A stretch of DNA of 64,000 bases from Anastrepha obliqua (Eukaryota; Arthropoda; Insecta; Diptera; Tephritidae): NCBI RefSeq assembly GCF_027943255.1, contig NC_072893.1, forward strand, positions 91,395,784 through 91,459,783. The letters are read 5' to 3'. Shown one piece after another: positions 23,388 through 34,987 of the stretch; the stretch's first letter is position 1; each line of letters starts with the position of its first letter. The position numbers and the translations under genes were made by a program. A model generated the notes under the pieces. That model ran no database searches, was not told the origin of the DNA, and saw only the letters and a program-made list of their open reading frames with translations.

Positions 23388-24318
23388 AAGGGTGTTTTTT
23401 TTAGAGGTTAGGTTTTCAAGATGAAATAAAACGTATATAATTTAATGTTATGGCCAAGAATTTAGCCTTATTATAAAGATAAGGGTTTGCCATTATGTTT
23501 TAAAAATGATTTCGGGCAAGTGGCCGCCGCGTCTGGCTCGAATAAATTCCAGCCGAGAGGCCCAATTTTCGACCACTTTTTGCAGCAATTGGGGCCGTAT
23601 GTCAGCAATAACGCGCCGAATATTCTCTTCCAAGACGTCAATCGTCTCGGGCTTATCTGCGTAGACAAGCGACTTCACATAGCCCCACAAGAAATAGTCC
23701 AGCGGTGTTATATCGCACGATCTTGGAGGCCACGCCACAGGTCCACGGCGCGAGATAATGCGCTCACCAAAAGTTTCCTTCAATAAATCGATTGTTGCGT
23801 TGGCTGTATGGCCTGTAGCGCCGTCTTGTTGGAACCAAAGGTCGTCCACATCAACATCGTCCAATTCAGGCACGAAAAAGTCATTAATCATGGCTCTATA
23901 GCGCTCTCCATTGACTGTAACATTATGGCCGGCTTCATTTTTAAAGAAATATGGACCAATGATTCCCTCTGCCCATAGAGCACACCAAACAGTGACTTTT
24001 TGAGGATGTAACGGCGTCTCAGCAATGGCTTGTGGATTATGTTCACTCCAAATGCGACAATTTTGCTAATTCACATACCCATTCAACCAAAAGTGAGCTT
24101 CATCGCTGAACAAAATTTTCTTGTGATGCGTCGCGCGAACCGAACCATTATTTTCGTAATAAATTTGCACGATTTGCAAACGTTGTTCAGGTGTAAGTCT
24201 ATTCATTATGAAATGGCAAACCAAACTGAGCATAAATCAAGTGACAGCTGTCAAAAAGACCATCTACGAAAAAAGTAGTGCCAACTTGAAAACCTAACCT
24301 CTAAAAAAAAACACCCTT
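23388..24318 (-). mobile_element. Rosa-like (DD41D) mariner element, 931 bp
   Basis: The ends are inverted copies: AAGGGTGTTTTTTTTAGAGG, then TTAGGTTTTCAAG on the left, and the same read on the complement from 24318. The repeats extend about 34 bp, and TA flanks both sides (23386-23387 and 24319-24320). The transposase gene is on the minus strand with its central DNA-binding part deleted. The well-matched ends and a long open C-terminal half suggest a fairly recent insertion. Confidence 0.92.
23493..24206 (-). pseudogene. Rosa-like transposase with internal deletion and one stop
   Basis: From ATG at 24206: MNRLTPEQRLQIVQIYYENN, GSVRAT, then directly HHKKILFSDEAHFWLNGYVN, a single TAG, QNCRIWSEHNPQAIAETPLH and onward in the same frame to the end at 23493. 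The catalytic residues are visible: FSDEAHF, WFQQDGATGHT and SCDITPLDYFLWGYVKS, with 41 residues between the second Asp and that of PLD. About 100 residues of the DNA-binding half are missing at the SVRAT/HHKK junction. Apart from that deletion and one stop the frame is intact, making this the best preserved rosa-like gene here. Confidence 0.9.
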
Positions 24319-24320
24319 TA

Positions 24321-25168
24321 CATCACACAGCTCCTTTTAATGCAAATAGTACATTTTCCAAAAGGTAGAATTATACTTTAATAAAGCAATAATACATTAC
24401 ATATTTTTAAGTATTGTAGTATTGGTATTTCTAGAAATTCTACAAATTAAGACATGCGCTACCGCACAGCTTTGGTCATTTCGTCCTCATTTAGAGAAAA
24501 CGCGGTTGCGCTTTTGATATTCTTCGACAGTTTTTCTTCAATACCCCTGGGACTCAAATAGCTAAACTCATCAAAGCTTTTACCTGTAATGCAAATGGCC
24601 AAGCACAATGGCACATACATACATACGTATATACATATGTATGTACACAAGTGCGCAATATACTATATCACTTTAATGAAAATCGGAAATAAAACCCCGT
24701 TCTAAGAAAGTTTAGATCACTGGCTCTTACAGTGAGCGCCCTATCTCAGACAAACTTTTTCATTCTTAATTGAAAACTACTAAAATTAGCCTTTGAACTT
24801 TGAACACTAGTTTTATTTTTTATAGAACAAAAATCGCAAAAAATTAGAGAAATAAAAATGATTTTATTTTATGTCGGGTTGAGAGCTCCGACACTTTAAC
24901 CTATACACAACTTAATAATACAACAATTTGTACAATAAACTCATAAAAATAAAATAAAAATCCGTGGCAACATAAAAAATAAAGCCAACAGAATTAGAGT
25001 GAGATGTGAAACGAATTTGAGAAAATAAAAGCGAATGAGCTCTTTGAATGGATGCTCTTCTAATGCGCCATTGTCACTTTTATCAAAGGCATATCAACAA
25101 CAATTTTAGCGACATTGACATTGCTGACATCAACAACAGAGGAAAGCCACAACAACAATAAGCATATA
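24321..25168. other. Stretch without recognised gene
   Basis: AT-rich. A palindromic ACATACATACGTATATACATATGTATGTAC-type run lies at 24612-24646. No ORF has family features. Confidence 0.45.
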
Positions 25169-26436
25169 CAGGGTCCAGCACTCAAAGTGTAACCAATTAA
25201 AAAGGCCAGACATTTATTTTGGAAAATTACTTTTATTCAATTGAAAGTCAAAAATGTGTGAAAATAATACAAAATTAAGAATCAATTTACTTTTGCTCGA
25301 TATGACCACCTTTTACCTTGGCTATGGCCTTGAGACGGTCCAGAAACGAATCGCAAGCTGCCCGAATGAGACTTGCAGGTATTTTGGCCCACTCGCGGAC
25401 AATGTCTTTTTTCATCGCCTCGACACTGCTGCATCTTTGTTCCAGAAAATGGCCCAAAGAGAATAATCCATCAGATTCGCATCTGGAAATTTGAGAGTCA
25501 TTGTTTGGACGTTGTTTTTTAGTCATTCTTGGTTCAATCGAGCTTTGTGAGAGGGTACCGAGTCCTATTGAAACGTCCATGGTGTGCCACCGAAATTGGT
25601 TGGCTGTCCACAGTTTCAAGCAACCTCCAGCATACTTTTCCGATAATATTTCGCATTTACCTTGACGCCAGGCTCGATTAAAACGATTGGAGAGCGCCCA
25701 TCTGCGGTTACACCGGCCCAAACCATTGCCTGTGGCGGTTGCTACCTCCTGGGGGCCAATCGATGGCTCAAATTCTCGTACGAACGGACGGTCAAATAAA
25801 CACTATCGCTTTGAGAATTTACGAATTGCTCAATTTGAAAAATTTTCTCGTCAGAAAACACAATGTTCGGAAATTGATCGGTTTCGGCCAAGCGAAGCAA
25901 CTCCTTCGCTCTCTTAAGTCTGACTTGTTGCTGCTTTGGTGTGAGATCATGCGGCTTTGGATCTTGTAAGGCTTGACTTTAATATCATTTTTAGGTATGC
26001 GGTGGATGCTACGGTCAGATATTTTCAGTTCTTTTATTTTATTGGCACTTCGTCGGGAATTTCGGTCAAGTCGCTTCTTCACTTTTTGAACCATTTCACG
26101 TGGCGTTGCAGCCTTTTGATGACCAGCTCCATGACGTTTCGCGATGCTACCAGTATTATTGTAACGAGTAATGGTGCGATAAACATTAAACTTAACTTAA
26201 TAACTTTATATACTTTAAGAGGCTCGAGCTTACAATCAATCGCTGGTTGTGATTTTCCAATCAAATCCAAAGTAATCACACTATTACGTTTGAAATCCAT
26301 TAATGATTTTCTTTTTTCGCATTTACTCTCGGCAAAATGCTTCCACGCGCTTGTAAATAATATTCTAAACTGGCGTTTAGCCAACTAACAGCCGCGAGCT
26401 GTCTGAAGTTGGTTACATTTCGAGTGCCGGACCCTG
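25169..26436 (-). mobile_element. maT-like (DD37D group) mariner relative, full-length but decayed
   Basis: The left end CAGGGTCCAGCACTCAAAGTG and the complement of the right end, CAGGGTCCGGCACTCGAAATG, continue to GTAACCAA (about 30 bp). TATA lies outside both ends, so TA is duplicated. At 1268 bp it has the length of a complete element. The minus strand carries all parts of a transposase in order, but with several frameshifts. Confidence 0.9.
25287..26300 (-). pseudogene. maT-like transposase, frameshifted
   Basis: From ATG at 26300: MDFKRNSVITLDLIGKSQPA, then shifted frames giving FNVYRTITRYNNTGSIAKRH, KKRLDRNSRRSANKIKELKI and SDRSIHRIPKNDIKVKPYKI (two helix-turn-helix units), ADGRSPIVLIEPGVKVNAKY, GGTPWTFQ, stop, DSVPSHKARLNQE, stop, LKNNV, FPDANLMDYSLWAIFWNK, and finally SVEAMKKDIVREWAKIPASL to KAKGGHIEQK-type end (KVKGGHIEQK here) at 25287. 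Second and third catalytic Asp are present. The interval between them is about six residues shorter than the 37 expected for the group, so a short deletion is inferred. The product cannot be made. Confidence 0.85.
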
Positions 26437-26784
26437 TATATGGTACATAGCAACTGCAACGATTAGTTAACACAACAGTGGCATCGAAGCGGACGGCGCA
26501 CTTCAAAGCGCCAACAAATTAATTCCTTTATCCGCAGTATTGACATGCTATTATTGTTATTATTGTAATAGTTATATGCTTAGTTGTACTTTAGAATGTT
26601 ATATGCTGTGGCAAAAACGTGGAAATGAGATTCAATGTACTGCGATTAAAAAAATTCTAAATTATTTGTAAAGTGCTTTTAGCAAAAGCTGCACCAACAA
26701 CAGCTAGCAAAAAAAAAAAACAATAGATTCAGTAATGAAAACAAATTGAGATGTATTTACTTTATAAAGACAAAACTTTTATTA

Positions 26785-26974
26785 TACCTTCTACTCAAAT
26801 ATGAACGAGAAGGTATCAATAAAACGGTCCGCGGATGACATATGGCAAAAATAAATTTTTTGTTTTTTGTTAGGACTGTTATAAGCTTACATGGCAAATT
26901 TCAGCGTGATATGTCACATAGTTTGTTTTCTGTGCTACTGTAAACAAGTCAAGCTCGAGTGTGTTCTTCGAATT
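26785..26974 (+). repeat. Left 190-bp inverted arm of the mariner
   Basis: It pairs with the complement of 27524-27713. It contains GGTCCGCGGATGACATATGG and GGACTGTTATAAGCTTACAT. The match stops just before the transposase ATG (26980), so the arm covers the whole 5' leader. Confidence 0.9.
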
Positions 26975-26979
26975 TAACG

Positions 26980-27540
26980 ATGGAAATTCAAAGAATTTGT
27001 TTGAAATTTTGTTATTCCAACAAAATTTCGGCTTCAGACGCCTTAAAAATGTTGCAGACAACCTATGGGGACTCTGCTCTATCGCGTGCACGTGTTTTCT
27101 AGTGGTACCAATCGTTCAAAGAGGGCCGTACATCAACCCAAAAAACCACGCCAAAGTCGCTCAAAAATTAAGGTTATGCTGACTGTTTTTTTCGATTACG
27201 AAGGTGTGGTGCACTCGGAGTTCCTTCCACAAGGCCGATCGGTTAACGCTGAATATTATTTAGACGTTTTAAAGCGTTTGCGCGAGAACATTCGTCTTAA
27301 AAGGAAGGAATTGTGGGACAACAAGTCATGGTTCTTGCATCACGATAATGCACCAGCTCACACATCACGTCTTGTTCGCGATTATTTGAACAAAAATAAT
27401 GTTAATATCGTTCCGCAAGCACCGTATTCGCCTGATATGGCTCCATGTGACTTTTTCCTGTTTCCCAAGCTCAAGTTGCCGCTCCGTGGAAAACATTTTG
27501 AGACAATTGAAGTCATAAAAGAGAATTCGAAGAACACACT
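26980..27540 (+). pseudogene. Mariner transposase, centre deleted
   Basis: The start reads MEIQRICLKFCYSNKISASD, ALKMLQTTYGDSALSRARVF, a TAG in place of the usual Glu, then WYQSFKEGR (first helix-turn-helix). A deletion and frame change then joins to VHQPKKPRQSRSKIKVMLTV, FFDYEGVVHSEFLPQGRSVN, LHHDNAPAHTSRLVRDYLNK and YSPDMAPCDFFLFPKLKLPL. HDN and PCD are the second and third catalytic Asp with 34 residues between them, the DD34D spacing. The first Asp (TGDE region) is in the deleted part. The C-terminus runs out into the right arm after IEVIKENS. Confidence 0.9.
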
Positions 27541-27713
27541 CGAGCTTGACTTGTTTACAGTAGCACAGAAAACAAACTATGTGACATATCACGCTGAAAT
27601 TTGCCATGTAAACTTATAACAGTCCTACCAAAAAACAAAAAATTTATTTTTGCCATATGTCATCCGTGGACCGTTTTATTGATACCGTCTCGTTCATATA
27701 TGAGTAGAAGGTA
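27524..27713 (-). repeat. Right 190-bp inverted arm of the mariner
   Basis: Complement of 26785-26974. It replaces the normal last 40-50 codons of the transposase and its 3' trailer. The arm therefore looks like a copied 5' end, not an original 3' end. Confidence 0.9.
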
Positions 27714-27715
27714 TA

Positions 27716-29313
27716 CATATATATATATTTTTTTTTTAATACCTCTTTATTCAATTTCTCAAGCATTTGAGTTGCAATGCCGTTGTCGTTTTAGTTTTAC
27801 ATTCAGTATTCTCTTAATTTGTTTTTATTGCAATTTTTCGGTTTTTTCTTTTGCATAAAATTTATGCTCACAGCAAGTGAATTGTTGAATTTGCACCGGC
27901 AGTTTCCCGCGCGAAAATCATCAAAACGGCATATGGCGCGTACACACATACATATGTGTACGAGTACATGCATACAACAAATACATATTGTAGCTTGGTT
28001 CCCACATTATTTGTCCACCCATGCACACTATCTTGAAAAATGCGCGACAGATAGACTTGAATGGCGGTGCATACAAATGTACGATATACATACATACGTA
28101 TATCTAAGCATATACACACACATCCATACAAGCATAATTTTTTGTGCAAATGAAGATATATATGTATATGGACTTGTGTACATGGATGTGAGACCCAACA
28201 AGCATTTTTGATGCTTGAGAAAATTTTCGATTTATTGGTAATCAGAAAACTAAATATTTAAAACTTAACTGAATAGCACAAAAGTACTCTTAGTAGTTCT
28301 GCCATAGTTTTTACCATTTGTTTATTGCTATTATTGTGGTTATGACTGCCGTATTCAGAACTGACATGCTAAGGAAGAAGAAGATTATTATTATTTATAT
28401 CACGGCGACTTCGTGTTTTTTGAATTTGAGTAGCTTCATCTAACTGATTCAGACTTCGTGCAGCAAACGTCACAAATTTATGAAACGAAATACCAATGTA
28501 TCTAAGAATATAAATGTATCTATGGACCCAAAAGTTTTCTCGAAGCTCATTGTTCTCATTGCCTTTTAAAATTGTATATTTTAACTACCTTTTTGGAGGA
28601 ATTTCTGTCTAGTACTGGGTAAAGATGTGGTCTGTCCTGAAGCATATTAACTCTGTATCACATACATAAGCTCCCAGAAAGGTAAATAGGTATCTCATCA
28701 AGGTACTCAAAGTATGAGAGGGAAATGTCTGCAAGGCTTGTATCATAGAATCCAGGGCTGTTACAGCCACAAGCTTTGATCATTCCACAGACCAAGCAAG
28801 CGCTCTGCCAGGATTTGTTTTTTTGTTTTTTGAGGGTTGTTTGTATAACATTCTCTCATAATCATAAATATATAAAATAAGTAAATATTTATAGGTTTTT
28901 GTACATGTTATTTGGAAAAACTGAGAAATTTTTATAATAGACATATATATTTAGGCACATAAATACATAAGTATGGGCACGTAAAGGGAAATAAAATGTT
29001 TTAAAAATAAGTGAAGGTCCAGTGTTTTAAAAATAAATTAATCATAAAACAAAAAATAATTTTTTTAATGAAAACAAATTAAATACAAATTACAATGGAA
29101 CAAATAAAGACATTTAGTAACATAAAAAAGCTAATTTGCTTTCGACTCTTCGCTTGTGTTCTACAAATTATTATTTTTTTTTAATTTCACGCGGGAGTTA
29201 AGTCTCTATGATGTAAAGGGGTGCAGCCTCATTCAACCGCTCTTGTCGCTTCGTACTTCTTAAATATGCTTCGAGTCGACGAAGATTTGAAAGCTTGAAT
29301 AATTAATAAATTG
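27716..29313. other. Stretch without recognised gene
   Basis: AT-rich with a (TA)n/(T)n run at 27715-27740 and CATA/TATG-rich runs at 27940-28180. No ORF with features. Confidence 0.45.
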
Positions 29314-29315
29314 TA

Positions 29316-29594
29316 TCGGGTGTTTTTAAGAGCTTGAGAATTCAAAATGATAACACAAAACAAAAATATTGTTGGAATGATTTTTTTTTATTATTATAAT
29401 TTCATGGCATTTATTTTTTGAATATGATATCCGCCATTTATCCATTTTCCTTTCGATCAGTCCAATTTTTGACTACTTTTTCCAATAAATCTAAATATTA
29501 AATGTAAATGGGTCCAATCAACAAAAAAGCGACGCAAACGATGGTCATTTCGCTTCAATTCTTGCACGAATCGTATTTATAGGCACGTAAGGCT
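29316..29594 (-). mobile_element. Mariner-like relic with an end shared with 3576
   Basis: The left end after TA (29314-29315) reads TCGGGTGTTTTTAAGAGC and is matched by the complement of 3576-3483. On the minus strand the transposase C-terminus is visible: LLEKVVKNWTDRKENG, MADIIFKK and a stop near 29405, similar to the 'VVxNWxxRM...DIIFK' tail of rosa-like and mariner proteins. Further up, VPINTIRARIEAK is in frame. The right end is missing where the LINE at 29595 begins, so the LINE probably inserted here or the element is deleted. Confidence 0.5.
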
Positions 29595-30625
29595 CGTTAG
29601 CGCAACGCTCACAAATACACAAGCAAAAGGGATCATTCAAGGGAAGCTCACAGAGTCGTTCCCTATTGAAACAGGTGTAAAACAGGGTGATGCCTTATCA
29701 ACAGTCATATTCAATTTGATGCTGCACTTTGTCGTAAGGGAAGTCAACAAAGGTGGTACCTTGATGGCTAAAACAACCCAAATATGTGCTTATGCAGATG
29801 ACATCGCTATTCTCTCAAGAAATAGGAATGACTTAAAAGAAACTTTCTTGAAAATTAACACAATTGCGAACGATATTGTCCTTTTTGTAAACGAGGGCAA
29901 AACCAAATATCTGTTGAAATCGAGGCGGCCTGCACAGATGCCAAATTTCCATGTGGGAGCCTATACTTTTGAAGCAGTACAGCATTTTAAGTACCTAGGA
30001 GTTATGTTCGCATGTAGCGGTGATTCAACTTCCGCCGTCAGGGATCGCATCAACGCCGCCAACAAAGCGTATTACGCCCACCTTTACTTGTTCAAGTCCC
30101 GACTTTTGTCTAAAGCTACAAAGTTCACTATGTACAAGACTCTTATTCGACCAATCCTAACATATGGTTGTGAGGTATGGACTCTTAACGTTGATGATTG
30201 TGCTCAGATTGCTCGCATGGGACGAAAAATTTTAAGAAAGATCTTTGGCCCAATAAGAATGGATGGATGGCCCCTATAGAATCCGATTGAACTCGGAACT
30301 GAACGATCTAACTCAGAACGAGACAGCTGTGCGTTTTGTTAAAGCGCAGCGCATAAGATGGCTAGGTCATGTGATCCGTATGCCTGTTGACTGTACCGTG
30401 AAGAAAGCCTTGACAGGAAAGCTAATGGACCCGAAGGCCAAAGGCAGACCGAGGAACCGTTGGATAGACGCAGTGGAACACGATCTTAAGAAGCTGGGAA
30501 TACGTAACTACGAAGCAACAGCTCAAGATAGACGCACACCGCGTTGTAACGCTATGAAAGACGAAGAAGCTACGATTCTGACGTACAATTCTCCACGTAG
30601 TCAAATGACAAAGGTCAACAGTTGA
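29595..30625 (+). pseudogene. LINE reverse transcriptase, 5'-truncated, one frameshift
   Basis: The open frame reads IETGVKQGDALSTVIFNLML, TTQICAYADDIAILSRNRND, FVNEGKTKYLLKSRRPAQMP, AVQHFKYLGVMFACSGDSTS and TLIRPILTYGCEVWTLNVDD. It includes the catalytic YADD box and the normal order of reverse transcriptase blocks. After RKIFGPIRMDG it shifts at 30256-30268, where GATG GATG GAT carries an extra 4-bp unit. It then continues PYRIRLNSELNDLTQNETAV, IRWLGHVIRMPVDCTVKKAL and GRPRNRWIDAVEHDLKKLGI to a stop at 30625. The RT fingers and endonuclease are absent (5' truncation). Apart from the 4-bp slip it is remarkably intact. Confidence 0.9.
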
Positions 30626-31084
30626 GAACGACGACGAATTAACATTTCAGTGTCTTCTTCAAAACTTTGCGCTATGAACTTCAGGAACGTATTTTTTTCT
30701 CAAAGTAAATTTCTTCTAGCGATAAATGATTCATGTGCTCAGAAATATTATATTTCCAATGAACCTAAAATTAGTTCTCCGTGTTGTCCGTGGGAAACCA
30801 TTGCCTTTGCTTCTGGACTAAGCATATCGCTTGTTAGCTAAGCGGCTACATACAAGTCCTTGATCACCCGCTAAATTGTTGTTGCTTTCACATCCAAATT
30901 TTCCATCTGTTCTCTAGAGATTAGAGAAGTGATGAATCGAAAACGGCATATATTACCATTCGACTTATAGGCCCTAGGCATATGCGAAATGGCAGAGCTA
31001 AACCATTAATAAGGACAGCTCGTAATTGAGAATTTTAGTCTTAATTTTTGTATGTTTAGGTTGATTCTTCCATTATATTCGGGG
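30626..31084. other. Stretch without recognised gene
   Basis: No coding frame or transposon end was recognised. Confidence 0.45.
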
Positions 31085-31091
31085 TATTCAC

Positions 31092-31400
31092 GGCGGCCGC
31101 CGTAGCCGAATGGGTTGGTGCGTGACTACCATTCGGAAGAAGAGAGAACGTCGGTTCGAATCTCGTGAAACCCCAAATTAAGAAAAACATTTTTCTAATA
31201 TAATAGCGGTCGCTCCTCGACAGGCAATGGCAAACCTCCGAGTGTATTTCTGCTATGAAAAAGCTCCTCATAAAAATATCTGCCATTCGGAGTCGGCTTA
31301 AAACTGTAGGTCCCTCCATTTGTGGAACAACATCAAAACGCACACCACAAAATAGGAGGAGGAGCTCGGCCAAACACCCAATTATATATATATATATCTA
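31092..31400 (+). mobile_element. tRNA-derived SINE, copy 3, with target duplication
   Basis: Complete head and body (GTAGCCGAATGGGTTGGTGC; GGTTCGAATCTCG) with a (TA)n tail. TATTCAC precedes the element (31085-31091) and follows the tail (31401-31407), a clean 7-bp target duplication. The intact duplication and close match to the copies at 10055 and 22236 suggest relatively recent activity. Confidence 0.92.
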
Positions 31401-31407
31401 TATTCAC

Positions 31408-34400
31408 TTGTCTGGTACTCTGGTGCTGATTCTTGCCTGATTACCAGCTGCAATATTTCAGATACTATTTTACACGGAATATTTTATTTGAATATTTTGA
31501 AACTTTTTTAAATTTGCGTTTTTTTTTCGGAACTGCCAAAAATTGAATTTGTGTGGAAGCACTTAATGAGTATTAGTAAGACCGCATTCAAAGTGACATT
31601 AGGGAGACATTTGTTCTTTCAACTTGTTACTTGTGATGCTTGCGGTCTGTCAATGTAGACTAAAAAATTTACAATTGCAAGGTGCTTAAACGCGACCGGC
31701 AATACCAAAAGAACGTTCGCAATGCTCAAGCAACAAAAGTCTCCAGGTATGTAACCATACTCGCTTGCGGTGAATTTTGCTCGATCGACATAGTGTTTTT
31801 TCCCATGCAAATTCAAGTGAGCAGAACCCAAACATAGCGAGCAGAGAAATGGCGAATCGAAGGCACTTTATATTGAATACTAAAATAAAACATTTACTCT
31901 CTTTTCTTTATCTACCTTAGTCACACAGTGAAACTTTTTGTATAGTGTTATTTTACTAACGATGAGCAACAATGCAGTTGGTCGAACTTGTCATGCTACC
32001 AATGTTGCCGAAACACTCATAAGTAGTAGCACTGGCGTATTTATTGAAGCTCGAATACATCCAATACTTAATTCTATTGCGATCTGCTGGGATAGTTTTT
32101 TCGTGGCAACAACTAAGAGCAGAAGGCTCAGTCCTTTTTAAAAATATTCTTATATTATATTATACAACTCATATCAAGAGCTTAGTTTGTGGGTAATTTC
32201 TGTGACAGCTCTCTAACACTACTTTCGAAATATGAATAGAATTGCGGCTTTTTTGGAGACTCCTCATATCAAGCGGTGTTTTTCAGCTTCTTCCAGTTTT
32301 TTCCTTGACAATTATACGCACGGACGAAGCATATTTCACCGATCGCAACGATCACATGTCTCTTTTAGCCTCTCTTCCTCATTGGCTTTGCGCATGCGAG
32401 AGAGAAATTGTTTTTAATGAATCTAGTAAAATGCTTATTGGGTTTTTAAAAATACACATTTTGCATAAAAATATATTAACACCCATTAAATATATTTAAT
32501 ATATAAATATACATACATACATACATACACTTTCCTACATAAATATTAACGATCGCCGATCAGTACTTCCAGATACGTACAATTAGGCTGTTTGTGCAAC
32601 ACTCTCGTCACCACCGCCGATACCACCACTACCACCACCATCTCCTTAGTAAGCTTTTCATTCGAGCGTGTTGCTGGTGGTCGCTGTTGGCGATTGGCGT
32701 GACGCTTGCCTTTTTGACTTTTTGGCGTTTTGACGCGTTGCTCCTATGACGCTATGACGCCAAGCCGCCATACTACCGCCAGAGCTGGCGTGGTGTTGGC
32801 CATCGTGTTCACCTTTTCACATTTTCAAAGTGCGAGTACTCGCTGGCTTGCAGTCAACTTATAAATTGTTTTAGATTTTTAGCTATCCATTTATTTCACT
32901 GTTAGCGCGCTAACTAAGTACAAATATATGACTGTATATATGTATGTATGTGTGTACATTTGTATAGTTTCTATGTTCACATACAAAGCTAAGCTGCGAG
33001 GAAGGTAGGTAGGTTGATTAGCCCATAGATTTTTCTAGCTTGTTTTCTTTTTCACTTAAATATTTTATAGTTTAGATTGGATTTCATTTTTGGTGTGAAC
33101 CACCGCCACTGCAAGAAACCTAAATGAAATTCTTTACCCAATTTGGTAAACACTTTTTTTTCAAAATCGCCATCGCTCCACACATACCTAAGTAGGCAAC
33201 AATTTGCTGCTTTTTTATATTTTTTGTTGTACTAAAAGTGGCATTGGTTGTGTAGATAGTTGTGGAGGTGGTGGAGGTGGCGGTGTGTGTGGCTATGAGC
33301 TCACGCCTCGTTTGCAGTCAACAATCGAGTGGCTTGTTTGCCGGTTTGTCTATCTGTCCATTTGTTTTTCTGACAACTGACATGAAACTTCACAGCACTA
33401 TTTCTGTATTTTCTCGCATTTTGTTCTTCGGCGACTACTGACAATGACAAGGTAAGGTTGAAACTGCAATTTTATTTTGTCACAATTGGGAATATAATTT
33501 TAACTGCTCGCATTAATTAAATAATCTACACCTGTCAGTTGTAAAAACCAGAAATCAATTTACGTTCGAAAAGGTAAATTTTGAAAGTAAAATTAACAGA
33601 CTGCGTTTTACAAACCTACCAATGCTTGAAAACCAATTTCAAAAATCTATTACATTTGTGCATCAAAAAATGTTATTCTCACTGCTAAATTTATTCAAAA
33701 GCTGCCGAAAAATTCGAACTAGACAAACATACATGCATATGCGTATGCCTACATACTTAGTACGTACCTACCATATTCACTTATTTCATTCTGCTTTCTT
33801 GTAACTGCCTTTGCCGGCTTGGTTAATTTGCATTTTTGATAGGCGCGCACACCTCATTTGGCAAGTCAAATGCCTTTCAAATCGATATTTATTATCAGCC
33901 AAAAAATTAAGCAATAAAAAAGAACTGTTGTGAATAGAAAATGGTCACTTTTGGCATTCCAAAAGAATTTACGTTCTACCAGCAAATGTATGAATATTTT
34001 TGGATAGGAAAGGGTCCTTGTGCGGATTTTGATTGCGTACAAATGACCGGCACATCAAAAGTGATTGTACACTTATTTCCCTTTCATGAATCCATGTACA
34101 TATAAGAAGTTAGAAATTTATTTACAAAATGTAATACGTTGATTTTTGATCTACAAACCTGGAAGCAGCAAATGATTTTTAAGAGAAGAATGAAAAAATT
34201 GGAATCGAATCCGCTCTTTCATCTTTGCGCGTATTATAATTTTATAAACTTCGAGTTCACAAGCCAAGGCGATTTGAATACAGAAGGTGGCATGTGTCGT
34301 AAACAGTTACTTTATTTCGCGATTTTGGCAAGTCTGACGTCAGTCAGAAGGAACAAAATAAAAAACAAACGAAAGGAGGAGAAATGACATGTTTGTTAAA

Positions 34401-34987
34401 ATTCAGTGAATGGCTTGGTAATATTGTGATTTGTGGGATTTAAACCAAACAAACTAATGAAAACGAAGTGCCGCGTAATAAATTGTAAAAGCACAAAATA
34501 ATATAAAGCCTCCAAATGCAGTTTTTTTTCGTTTTTATGCGGATGGCGCCGTGACAAGAAATTGTGTGTATGTGTGTATAATTTCTTATGTTTGGTAGCA
34601 TCTTACGCCTACTCTTCCTCCTCACAAACAAGTAATTCCCCTTCCAATTTTTAGTATATTCTCAGAGCCTGCCGACACAGCAAATTCGGAAGACGCAGTC
34701 TCTTATTCTATCATTTTTGTTCACAAGCAACAGCATGTGGTCCAGAGCCATTAAAAATTATTAACCTTTAAAAATGTATACTTTTGCTCTTTCCTTTTAA
34801 CACCGATCGGCAAAAATTTTGTGTCTGGTCTCTGAATGTCACAGTTTGCTTTTAAAGAAGTCAGCGAAATTTTTGATTTTTTAAAGATTTGATAAGTTAA
34901 AAAATTTACGTTAAGGCGAAATTGCATGAATTTTTTAAATTTTGCAATTGTTGAAATTTTTCGGTTTTCTGCAAGTACTTTATATAC
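31408..34987. other. Long non-coding stretch, probably intron or intergenic
   Basis: No ORF with recognisable features. Points of note: (CATA)n at 32510-32529; GC-richer, CGCC- and GACGC-rich sequence at 32590-32830; a GGT/GGA-rich run at 33255-33290; and a donor-like ACAAG|GTAAGG at 33447-33457 preceded by a short leader-like stretch. Any exon here would be non-coding or very short. Confidence 0.4.

Larger units (their letters stand above)
26785..27713 (+). mobile_element. Mariner (DD34D) with unusually long 190-bp inverted repeats
   Basis: Positions 26785-26974 and 27524-27713 are inverted copies of each other for about 190 bp, both starting TACCTTCTACTC and ending TGTTCTTCGAATT, with few differences. 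TA flanks both. Standard mariners have ends of about 30 bp. Between the arms lies a deleted mariner gene on the + strand. A second copy of one arm, with the same start of the gene, lies at 54895-55130. Confidence 0.9.

Noticed and set aside
33420..33460. Exon ending at ACAAG|GTAAGG
   Set aside because: Only a donor-like site with no supported ORF or acceptor; too weak to list as an exon.
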